From NCBI GenBank assembly GCA_030386875.1, contig CM059566.1, positions 41,266,068 to 41,330,067 of the forward strand: 64,000 bases of DNA, written 5' to 3'. The translations under genes were made by a program, and so were the position numbers. This DNA is from Morinoia aosen. Lineage: Eukaryota > Arthropoda > Malacostraca > Amphipoda > Talitridae. This document shows, piece after piece, positions 58,001-64,000 of this stretch (position 1 is the stretch's first letter; each line of letters starts with the position of its first letter). Under the pieces are notes generated by a model that was not told where the DNA came from, ran no database searches, and worked only from the letters and a program-made list of their open reading frames with translations.

Positions 58001-58845
58001 CTTCTTTACATTACTCTCATGACCACGCAATAATTCAGTTGAAATGACTTTCTCTACATTACTCTCATGCCCCTCAGGGGGATACAACTATTTTATCTAT
58101 GGGAATTAGCGCTCCCAGGGGGGCAATGTGAGGGCCCGAGCTGAGAGCTAGGTAGGCCTTCTTTTTGGTAAAATTAAATGTTTTTGGCTATGTTAAGGAC
58201 CACGTTCTTTCGGTTCACTGCTGTCCTATTTTTTAGCACCTCAGATTTTCTTCTTCCACTTTTATCTTGTTTCATAACCTCTCTTATCTTACTGTTTCTA
58301 TGCACCTTGTGCATAGATTCTGTGTTCCCTAATCTCCATACAAATGGTGCCTTCCTCTCTTTGGATCGCCTTAGTTGCGGATAAGGAGGCTTGAACTAAC
58401 ATCTAATCCCTTCGTTTAGTATTATCGGTAAATGGTGTTCGAATTGCCAAGTCCCTAGTGTGAGGGATGAAAATAAAACTTTTATTCAAGTATGCACGAA
58501 CGTGAATGATTTCCGATCCATCAAAACGCAATTCATTGAGTGTATTTTTGTAAGAATATTGAGTGTATTCCGACAGTCGATCCTAGAGTTACACATTATT
58601 ATTTCATATGAACCTTAACTATTACTCGTTGGAATTAATCTTTTATTCGTAAGTTCAATCCAGCATTCTAGTTACTGGCATTAATTTTGTAATTCCTGGA
58701 TGATTGAGTGCAAGGCAAATTAAGCTGAGATTTATTTTGCTCATAATAACTTTTTCTTGCAGTGGAGCTGACCAACGCCCTACGCAGACTGCCCGTCTAC
58801 AACCGCCTTGTGAAGATCCTTCTCACTTCAGAACTGAACTGTTGA
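46099..58845 (+). CDS. INTS15: Integrator complex subunit 15 homologue, nine exons
   Basis: Nine exons join in phase: 46099-46174, 48951-49066, 49362-49841, 50766-50976, 52639-52831, 55548-55618, 56283-56461 (or 56482), 57646-57841 and 58763-58845 (TGA). The product is 534 or 541 residues; the human protein (formerly C7orf26) is about 450. Matching blocks to that family are GRLNTLSSLMSLAVATKN...ATWMQ (exon 3), VSKRLIAEFC (exon 4), VVRRVVAWL (exon 5), LLRWCVEAPF (exon 5/6 junction, as in human IRWCVKAP), LYSELHLCLLRCLQ (exon 7) and VNRLAQAVLVAKRSGALYG (exon 8). INTS15 is a nuclear Integrator subunit linked to the INTS10-13-14 module; Integrator cleaves nascent RNA of snRNA genes and paused Pol II. 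Odd points: an NPY-repeat insert in exon 3, a proline-rich exon 5 of about 80% G+C, and tandem arrays at four donors. The start is the first ATG after an acceptor-like tcttaatccag, so a 5' untranslated exon probably lies upstream and is not located. Confidence 0.9.
46702..47883. mobile_element. PIF/Harbinger-like MITE in INTS15 intron 1
   Basis: The ends AGGACACCGTCTGGGTAG and their exact reverse complement (ending at 47883) are flanked by the 3-bp direct repeat TTA (46699-46701 and 47884-47886), which fits the TWA target preference of PIF/Harbinger. A TTAA-using family is an alternative. The 1182-bp interior encodes nothing convincing. It has internal near-duplicates of aagggcttgaaaagagctac (about 47120 and 47298). 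Confidence 0.8.
48320..48881. repeat. Long imperfect inverted repeat in intron 1
   Basis: The left arm from aaatttaggtaaatctgaag and the right arm, read in reverse complement, align over about 140 bp (aaatctgaaggatatgtcag, ttatcgattttgtaaattt, tttgtctcaaatg-like). The centre contains two direct copies of a gcggtaggttt(a/g)gtttc segment (48456 and 48616). It is probably a foldback or long-TIR DNA transposon. The target duplication is not clear. Confidence 0.7.
50480..50660. repeat. About 50-bp degenerate tandem repeat in intron 3
   Basis: Four to five units of the form cttgtaagcctgcaataat and gagtaatgctgttca, each slightly different. Each unit contains the donor-like string GTAAG, but this array is far from the real donor at 49842. 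Confidence 0.8.
50971..51046 (+). repeat. Donor-containing short repeat at the start of intron 4
   Basis: The exon 4 donor (gacttg|gtgtgt, GT at 50977) is echoed at 51007 and 51033 as gacctg|gtgtgt. Before each echo is an acceptor-like string (tttaacag and ttcaacag). Each unit of 26-30 bp thus looks like acceptor, 8-9 nt of exon-like sequence, donor. Confidence 0.75.
51046..51430. mobile_element. Diverged relative of the intron 1 MITE, inverted, in intron 4
   Basis: Starting at ttaaggtgaaaat, the sequence matches the reverse complement of the right part of the 46702-47883 element: gatagatttttcaaaaattt against gatggatttctctgaaattt, then tcacca-taggtgtaaaa, and aagccctatcgatt near 51284 against aagccctatcgaatgg. 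The right end is not resolved. It is an old copy. Confidence 0.45.
51670..51999 (+). mobile_element. Retroposon, copy 1, with 14-bp target duplication
   Basis: A 330-bp insertion is flanked by the direct repeat ATCTCAACATTGTG (51656-51669 and 52000-52013). It ends in a (CTAAT)n-like tail (ctaatctaatct). It aligns with 58097-58410. It has no coding capacity or clear Pol III boxes, so it is likely the 3' fragment of a LINE or a SINE of unknown class. It lies in INTS15 intron 4. Confidence 0.85.
52440..52625 (+). repeat. Degenerate repeat upstream of the exon 5 acceptor
   Basis: Repeats of tacagcccacaacacacta and atggcccatactcaatgc type, becoming a CA-rich run that ends just before the real acceptor tactgcag (52631-52638). 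The C/A-rich tract provides a poor polypyrimidine stretch. Several acag triplets inside the array could act as weak cryptic acceptors. Confidence 0.75.
52832..54045 (+). repeat. 42-bp minisatellite at the start of intron 5, about 28 copies
   Basis: Directly after the exon 5 donor (ctgctgag|gttacg) begins an array of ttttgttgctggtgtaggtc and gtgtgtggtgctcttttgtt units with a 42-bp period. The sequence around the donor (aggttacgtgatgcttgttt) resembles the unit from its taggtcgtg onward, as if the donor belonged to the founding unit. Variation is limited to ttgct/ctgct and ggtgct/ggtact. The exon 5 frame stays open through the whole array (14 residues per unit, FVCFVAGVGRVWCS) to a stop at 54072. 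Confidence 0.95.
54046..55547 (+). other. Remainder of INTS15 intron 5
   Basis: About 1.5 kb of non-repetitive intron ending in the acceptor ctctaaaatcag. No other gene is seen; a 62-codon minus-strand frame at 55198-55386 has no support. Confidence 0.55.
55655..56010 (+). repeat. Degenerate about 40-bp tandem repeat in intron 6
   Basis: Successive variants of aatggccacagctac then atgactgtgtagtgttc, with one near-perfect pair at 55735-55800 (gtaacatcactgtatagtat). It starts about 40 bp inside intron 6, so it does not include the donor. Confidence 0.75.
56050..56275 (+). repeat. CAC-rich repeat upstream of the exon 7 acceptor
   Basis: A (CAC)n run and repeated cacgatgacaccaccaca and acatgacgtcacc phrases lead up to the acceptor cacacgcgcag (56282). 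As at exon 5, the exon is preceded by a C/A-rich array instead of an ordinary polypyrimidine tract. Confidence 0.75.
56462..56900 (+). repeat. Degenerate repeat starting at the exon 7 donor (intron 7)
   Basis: Units of gtgtaaatggagtttttag recur from 56483 onward, with spacing of about 40 bp and increasing divergence (agtgtaaatggag at 56541 and 56848, caattatcatcag variants). Two in-phase donors are possible: cag|gtctgg at 56462, or tcc|gtgtaa at 56483, which is the first repeat unit. The second extends exon 7 by seven residues (VWQLFLS) and gives a more continuous helix against the family. Confidence 0.7.
57842..58076 (+). repeat. Donor-containing repeat at the start of intron 8
   Basis: The exon 8 donor ccct|gtaagtcactctc at 57842 recurs as cctcct|gtaagtcactctc at 57932 and cctcct|gtgagtcactt at 57990. 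Each is followed by ctttacattactctcatga-like sequence and then caataattcagt. Three donor-like sites therefore stand in a row, and the first is the one that keeps the frame into exon 9. Confidence 0.85.
58097..58410 (+). mobile_element. Retroposon, copy 2
   Basis: Aligns end to end with 51670-51999: ctatgggaatta, gggcaatgtgagggcccgag, ctgagagctaggtaggcctt, cggttcactgctgtcct and ctctttggatcgcc. Same orientation, here in INTS15 intron 8. The tail is shorter (catctaatccc) and no clear target duplication was found. Confidence 0.8.
58420..58600. repeat. Dispersed repeat, copy 1
   Basis: Phrases attatcggtaaatg, tagtgtgag, ttattcaagt and ttcattgagtgtatt occur in the same order at 60473-60690. The block is duplicated on both sides of the INTS15 3' end and the 30-bp array. 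It is non-coding. Confidence 0.6.
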
Positions 58846-58994
58846 AATTTAGGTATTTTTTTAACGCTAGGTGTTAAGTTAGGCTGTACGTTGACTTCTT
58901 CCAATACCGGCACCAAAGCTCAAGATAACTTGCGTGTGGCTGTTGTAACGTCCTGCAGTCTTTTGAAAGGCATGGTTGTTTTACAATAGCAGTT
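58846..58994 (+). other. Start of INTS15 3' untranslated region
   Basis: Follows the TGA at 58843-58845. I see no AATAAA in this stretch, so the 3' untranslated region may run into the 30-bp array that starts about 150 bp downstream. Confidence 0.4.
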
Positions 58995-59890
58995 CTTGGG
59001 AACTTATTACATTTCTATCTAATGATACATTGCTCCCTAATCATCTCCCTAATGTTACATTTCTCCCCAATCATCTCCCTAATGTTACATTGCTCCCCAA
59101 TCATCTCCCTAATGTTACATTGCTCCCCAATCATCTCCCTAATGTTGCATTGCTCCCCAATCATCTCCCTAATGTTGCATTGCTCCCAATCATCTCCCTA
59201 ATGTTATATTGCTCCCCAATCATCTCCCTAATGTTACATTGCTCCATAATCATCTCCCTAATGTTACATTGCTCCCCAATCATCTCCCTAATGTTACATT
59301 GCTCCCCAATCATCTCCCTAATGTTACATTGCTCCCCAATCATCTCCCTAATGTTACATTGCTCCCCAATCATCTCCCTAATGTTGCATTGCTCCCAATC
59401 ATCTCCCTAATGTTACATTGCTCCCCAATCATCTCCCTAATGTTGCATTGCTCCCCAATCATCTCCCTAATGTTATATTGCTCCCTAATCATCTCCCTAA
59501 TGTCACATTGCTCCCTAATCATCTCCCTAATGTTACATTTCTCCCCAATCATCTCCCTAATGTTACATTTCTCCCCAATCATCTCCCTAATGTTATATTT
59601 CTCCCCAATCATCTCCCTAATGTTATATTGCTCCCCAATCATCTCCCTAATGTCACATTGCTCCCTAATCATCTCCCTAATGTTATATTGCTCCCCAATC
59701 ATCTCCCTAATGTTATATTGCTCCCCAATCATCTCCCTAATGTCACATTGCTCCCTAATCATCTCCCTAATGTCACATTGCTCCCCAATCATCTCCCTAA
59801 TGTCACATTGCTCCCTAATCATCTCCCTAATGTCACATTGCTCCCCAATCATCTCCCTAATGTCACATTGCTCCCTAATCATCTCTGTTA
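58995..59890. repeat. 30-bp minisatellite, about 29 copies
   Basis: The unit is tgctccccaatcatctccct plus aatgttacat, with a 30-bp period broken by single-base deletions near 59186 and 59394, where frames shift. Common variants are gtcacat, gttatat and tccctaatc. Open frames on both strands reflect the stop-free unit. Confidence 0.97.
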
Positions 59891-60472
59891 TAAACAGCAT
59901 GCATCGCAGCAATTCAAACGTGTAAGGTTTCTTTGTGATATGTGGAAGAATTGGCGATTTTAGATTTTTTTTTCACATGCGGCTTACTTGTTTATGTATT
60001 TTATTCTCCTTCTGATTATCTATAGATGGATTAGATACTTTAAAGAAATTTTGTGGGCTAAAATACGAATCACAGGTCGTGTCTGAATATTCTTTGCCTC
60101 TCATGAAATCGGCAGAGACTTTTCTTAAACAATCTGTATAGATTGAGAGTGGTTTTCATCCAGATTTCTGTTGATTAGAATGGTCTATTCGATTTTAGAA
60201 TGTCTATCCACTTTCCTTTTCATTAGCGTTAACCTTCCGGGGACCATGAAGATTTCACGCTTCTCCAAAAATGCATGAAGTCGACCCTCACTTTGGGCTT
60301 TAACTTATGGAAATCTCAACGTATGCGGACAGAAATTAGTCCTAGTTATTCATCTACATACATATATCGATGCTTAGTTCAAGGTATGCATAGGTGGGGC
60401 AAATTTATTCTTCACCGTAAGCGGAGGTCGGCTTGAGATGATGTACAATTCTAAGACTCTTTCCCTTAGTGT
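59891..60472. other. Intergenic, no gene recognised
   Basis: No coding segment, RNA gene or repeat is recognised between the 30-bp array and the dispersed repeat copy at 60473. Confidence 0.4.
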
Positions 60473-60720
60473 AAGATTATCGGTAAATGATGGTCAACTT
60501 TGGCAATTCCGTAGTGTGAGATTTAATTTTATTTATTTTATTTTAACTAAGATGTTATTATACCCTCCCATAGGGAGGATAAGCCCGGTATATGTATGTA
60601 TGTAAGATGTTATTCAAGTGTTCAGGAATGGGAATGACTTCTGGTCAATCAAATGTAATTTATTCAGTGTATTCCTGAGATGGGAAGTTACACGTAATTC
60701 ATAGTTAGACGTAATTTTTT
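60473..60720. repeat. Dispersed repeat, copy 2
   Basis: Diverged copy of 58420-58600. It is interrupted by the 43-bp insertion at 60560-60602, which copy 1 lacks. Confidence 0.6.
60560..60602 (+). mobile_element. 43-bp insertion with 12-bp target duplication
   Basis: Flanked by TAAGATGTTATT on both sides (60548-60559 and 60603-60614). The insert contains the hairpin CCTCCC-ATA-GGGAGG and ends in a (TATG)n tail. The homologous block at 58420 lacks it and so serves as an empty site. It is probably an extremely 5'-truncated retroposon end. Confidence 0.75.
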
Positions 60721-60843
60721 TATACGTTATATGTTGAGTTAAATATTGAATAACTCAAGGGTCGGTCGACTGTACATGTTAGTAGTCCCTAATATATGAA
60801 GCTCTAATTCGATACTAGAAAAGTGAGATTTTAGTGAAAGCCG

Positions 60844-61263
60844 AACTCGTATCACAGATACGGTCATTGAGCATCCTTATGAGCGTGACAGGGAGACGGA
60901 AGAGGAAACACCCCAAAATATATAAATAAATACACCAGGGGAATTATTGGGCAAGATACTGCCGATATCAGTGAATCTGCCTCATCTACGCCATTGCCAT
61001 CAGAACAGCTTGCCATCACAAGTCACCGAAGAATATAAAATGATTTAGTGCGTTTCGTTTGGGCCTCTTGAAATGACGAAAATCAGGAAGAGTGCAAGCT
61101 GTTCTGATGGCAATGGCGTAGATGAGGCAGATTCACTGATATCGGCAGTATCTTGCCCAATAATTCCCCTGGTGTATTTATTTATATATTTTGGGGTGTT
61201 TCCTCTTCCGTCTCCCTGTCACGCTCATAAGGATGCTCAATGACCGTATCTGTGATACGAGTT
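60844..61263. repeat. Perfect 170-bp inverted repeat with 80-nt spacer
   Basis: 60844-61013 is the exact reverse complement of 61094-61263; I found no mismatch over 170 bp. The spacer is 61014-61093. The minus strand of the right arm is open (TDTVIEHPYERDRETEEETPQNI-type reading in two parts), but no gene is recognised. A transcript would fold into a long hairpin. Target duplications were not found. Confidence 0.95.
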
Positions 61264-63052
61264 TCACCAGAGCAGAAGTACAAGAATATTTTAATCGCGA
61301 GAACTATGTAGTAGGATGGATGTATTTGTTTGTCATCCACATCTGGAAAAATTATCCAAGGAAAATGTTGAATTACGTCAATTTTAATTAACGTGGTTAG
61401 CAGCAATAACTGCTAGGCCACACTTTTTTTTCTTCTGAAAAATTGCAAACAAAGTTGAGGAATGGAATAAAACCCCAGCGGTTATGTGCGCAACTCCAGC
61501 TTCTCGAGGTTAAAGGTAGGACATGGGACTGATGTTTCACGTGGCCAGTATGACGTCATCAACGGACACTCTGGTAGTTCATATTACCTGTGTATACATT
61601 GTCTTCGGACAATTAAAAAACTCAACGGATATTGTTAGTTATTAAGGATATTGTTTTTTTTAATGTTCTCAGTTGATGGCAATCCTAGTTTTTAGGTTTG
61701 GGTTGCTGTAAATTATCCAATCACGTGTACAGTTAGCAATTACAGATAATTGAATTTAGCTCACCTTGCTGTTTATAATATCGTAAAATAATCACCACGC
61801 GACTCGTACAAACACCCACAGTTTCTTGGTTTTAAGATTCATTCAATTAATAACTGTCGTCTTCAGTTTGAACAAGGACGCTTTTTGACTTATTCAACAA
61901 AAATGATACATTCATTTTCTGTCATTCATGCACCACAAAGTTCTCTGTTGCAATTCTTTTGAAATTACTCCATTTTAATCTTACAGAAATGTCTTTTGTT
62001 GAGCTTAAATGAACATGTTATGAGTTATTCTTGTACCAGAAAGGAAAATGAGCTGAAGTTGTTGAAAAATGTCATTAATGGCATGCTGACCGATTGGGGC
62101 GCCGGCAGAATTGAATTGTAGAACATTTATTCCTTGATTTCACTATACTCGTGTTTTCGTTTGAATTTAGATCTTATGGGGACCCATCCAAGCTCGTGCA
62201 TCAATTTCAACGGAGACTGTGTCATCAAACATGTTCTTACCGTCTCACCATTTTTTGTTTTGTCGCAAGTATTGAACGTTTATTAAATTTGAAGTAAAAC
62301 CAGCTGTTCTTTCGACTTGTTTTATTATCTTTAACGTCTGATGATAAGCATGAGTTAGGAAACGTGTAAACAGTAGGTAACGCTTCGTCCAAGAAAATAA
62401 TTAACTTCTGTATTTGTGATCCATTTCGAACCAGAAAAAAACTTCACACGTTATTGTGCAAGATTGATTTTCTTCGTATTCAATAGACGACGACTTGAAT
62501 AGGGTTAGTCCTACTCGCAAACTCAAGTACTTAGGAGATTTTAGAGAAAATAATATAACGTATGAATTTTAAATTTTGATTCACTGGGTAAGATGAATTT
62601 TTGTATCATTTTGTTTTCGCTTATAGAACAAAATACCACACCCATTTTGGAGAGTTCGCTGTAAGCATAATAGGCTATCAACTTTTTTGCAATGGTTTCA
62701 CGAAGTTGTTTCTCATGGCCATCATAACCTAGATTGTTCTTAAATTGTTTTGCATTAATTATGGTCCGTAATTGCATCGTCATAGATTTGAATTTCAAAG
62801 TCTACGGAGGCCGTACCTGTAAAATAAAGTACGAGTCGGATATGGACCATGTTTTTTCTGATTTCGTGCGTAACAAAACGAAACTATATTTTTTTCTATA
62901 AATACTTATCTTGTAAGCTGTTCGAGAGCGAAAATTTCAATTTTTGTTTTTCATCCAGTAAATGTAACTTAAGCGGAATTGTTGGCTGCAGTCGTGTAGT
63001 CGTAGAATATCTGCCAAGGGTCGGTCGATTTTCCCTCTTCTTGGCCAAAATA
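61264..63052. other. Intergenic, upstream of the J-domain gene
   Basis: No gene recognised. A TGACGTCA palindrome lies at 61551-61558. The 1.2 kb before 63053 presumably holds the promoter and leader of the next gene, but no TATA box or initiator stands out. Confidence 0.4.
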
Positions 63053-63198
63053 ATGAAGGCTTTTTTATTGTTGGTTATATTAAGTTTGATTATAAGGACA
63101 TGGGCTCGTATAAGAGATCCTTACAGCATTCTTGGTGTTGACAAGCATGCAAATGCAAGAGAAATTAAGCATGCTTATAAGCAACTCGTGAAGGAATG
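63053..63198 (+). CDS. DNAJC16-like J-domain protein, first coding exon
   Basis: ATG at 63053 opens a hydrophobic signal sequence (MKAFLLLVILSLIIRTWA) followed at once by the start of a J domain: RDPYSILGVDKHANAREIKHAYKQLVKEW. The exon ends in phase 2 at 63198 before gtaagg, splitting the Trp codon; the HPD motif would start the next exon, which is not in the window. An N-terminal signal plus DPY..LGV and a K/R-E-W before HPD best matches DNAJC16, an ER-associated J protein with thioredoxin-like domains downstream. Other ER J proteins (DNAJC10, DNAJB9, DNAJB11) fit less well. The upstream part of the same open frame (from 62849) has no ATG and is not included. Confidence 0.75.
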
Positions 63199-63589
63199 GT
63201 AAGGGAATCGAATTTTCTCATTGATGGTCTCTGCATGAAAAACAGAAATAACCCTTTTTTAGGGATTAAGTCATTTTTTATAAATGGATTTCAAAATTTG
63301 AAAAATTTGCTTTACATTAGGTATTAATGAATGCATTCCAAAAATTTAAAGCTACGTCTAATTTGTTTGGTCATTGAAAATAGTAAAGGCTTTTTTTGTC
63401 TAACTATACTCTCAAATAAAAGTTATCATTTTAAATTGCTCTGTTATAAACATGAGATCACAAGTGTTAAAAGAATTAAGGCCATAGATATGTGTGCATA
63501 ACTTACGAGTTCATATGTTTATGTTGAAGTTGAACAGCTGCACCTTATAATTTTAATTCAAATTATAATAAAAATTGGGCTTAAGTCTT
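63199..63589 (+). other. Intron of the J-domain gene
   Basis: Starts gtaaggg. AT-rich with no recognisable exon. The intron continues past the window, interrupted by the element at 63590-64000. Confidence 0.6.
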
Positions 63590-64000
63590 GCTGAGCGGCG
63601 AAGCCGCTCAGCGAAAATGAAAATATCAATTATAACTGGAATTTGATGCTGATTCCGAATATGCAATTTGTTTGACCGCTCTCGATTTTTTTTTTTTTGG
63701 AAAGGCGGCTAGCAACAACTGAGGTGGTGCCCAAAGAATGCCATGTCCGTACAGGTTGGGTGGAACCCGGCCCTATCCGGTACTCAGGTCTTCAAGGCAC
63801 GGTCTGACCATGTTGGGTCGAGAATGGCAGAGTTCGGATCATGAGGTGGTGCAGGCCAAAAAAACATTAAAAATGTAGGAGGTATAAAATTTAAAATTCA
63901 AAAAAATCACAAAAAATAAAAAAAATCAAGAGCGGTCAAAACAAATTGCAGATTTGGAATCAGCATCAAATTCCAGTTATAATCGATATTTTCATTCTCG
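63590..64000. mobile_element. TIR element with terminal hairpin, cut by the window edge
   Basis: 63612-63688 and 63926-64000 are inverted repeats of about 75 bp with few mismatches (gaaaatatcaattataactg, gaatttgatgctgattcc, gaccgctct). The interior is about 240 bp and GC-richer (ggtggtgcccaaagaatgcc). Just outside the left repeat is a perfect hairpin GCTGAGCGGC-GAA-GCCGCTCAGC (63590-63612). No coding capacity is seen, so it is non-autonomous. The superfamily is not assigned: long TIRs suggest a cut-and-paste MITE, and a terminal hairpin is also seen in Helitron relatives. Confidence 0.7.

Noticed and set aside
59161..59963. Long ORFs on both strands over the 30-bp array
   Set aside because: Repeat-derived. 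Frames are broken and rejoined by single-base deletions without any change in the pattern of variation.
62849..63052. Upstream extension of the J-domain frame
   Set aside because: There is no ATG start. The first ATG at 63053 gives a proper signal peptide followed directly by the J domain.

Overview
Eukaryotic, AT-rich, repeat-laden nuclear DNA, most likely from an arthropod and probably an insect. The evidence is spliced genes with GT-AG introns, a mariner element, tRNA-derived SINEs, an I-like non-LTR retrotransposon with RNase H, and an INTS15 homologue. The species cannot be read from the sequence, and no bacterial-style operons are present.

Layout. 1-37 kb is gene-poor. It holds an interrupted minus-strand reading frame (3193-4164), a hAT-type MITE (1916-2192), an internally deleted mariner (6376-7145), two copies of a tRNA-derived SINE (17.1 and 35.7 kb), two copies of a small foldback element (10.6 and 24.4 kb) and a series of long tandem arrays (unit lengths 36, 109, 20, 56, 83, 40, 22, 21, 16, about 115 and 60 bp). 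37.3-44.0 kb is an apparently intact I-like LINE (ORF1 with three zinc knuckles; ORF2 with endonuclease, reverse transcriptase and RNase H). A second, 5'-truncated and decayed LINE follows at 44.2-45.9 kb. A 100-bp host-like segment occurs in inverted orientation on either side of the first LINE.

46.1-58.85 kb is the main host gene: a nine-exon homologue of INTS15 (C7orf26), a subunit of the Integrator complex that works with RNA polymerase II. All nine exons join in phase to give 534 or 541 residues, depending on one donor. Its introns carry a PIF/Harbinger-like MITE, a long inverted repeat, a retroposon family and several tandem arrays. Four of its eight introns (4, 5, 7, 8) begin with a tandem array that appears to include the 5' splice site itself. 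I consider this the most unusual pattern in the window.

Beyond INTS15 lie a 30-bp array (59.0-59.9 kb), a perfect 170-bp inverted repeat with an 80-nt spacer (60.84-61.26 kb), the first coding exon of a DNAJC16-like J-domain protein (63053-63198), and a terminal-inverted-repeat element that runs off the right edge. INTS15 and the J-domain gene are on the same strand about 4 kb apart. Nothing suggests they act together.
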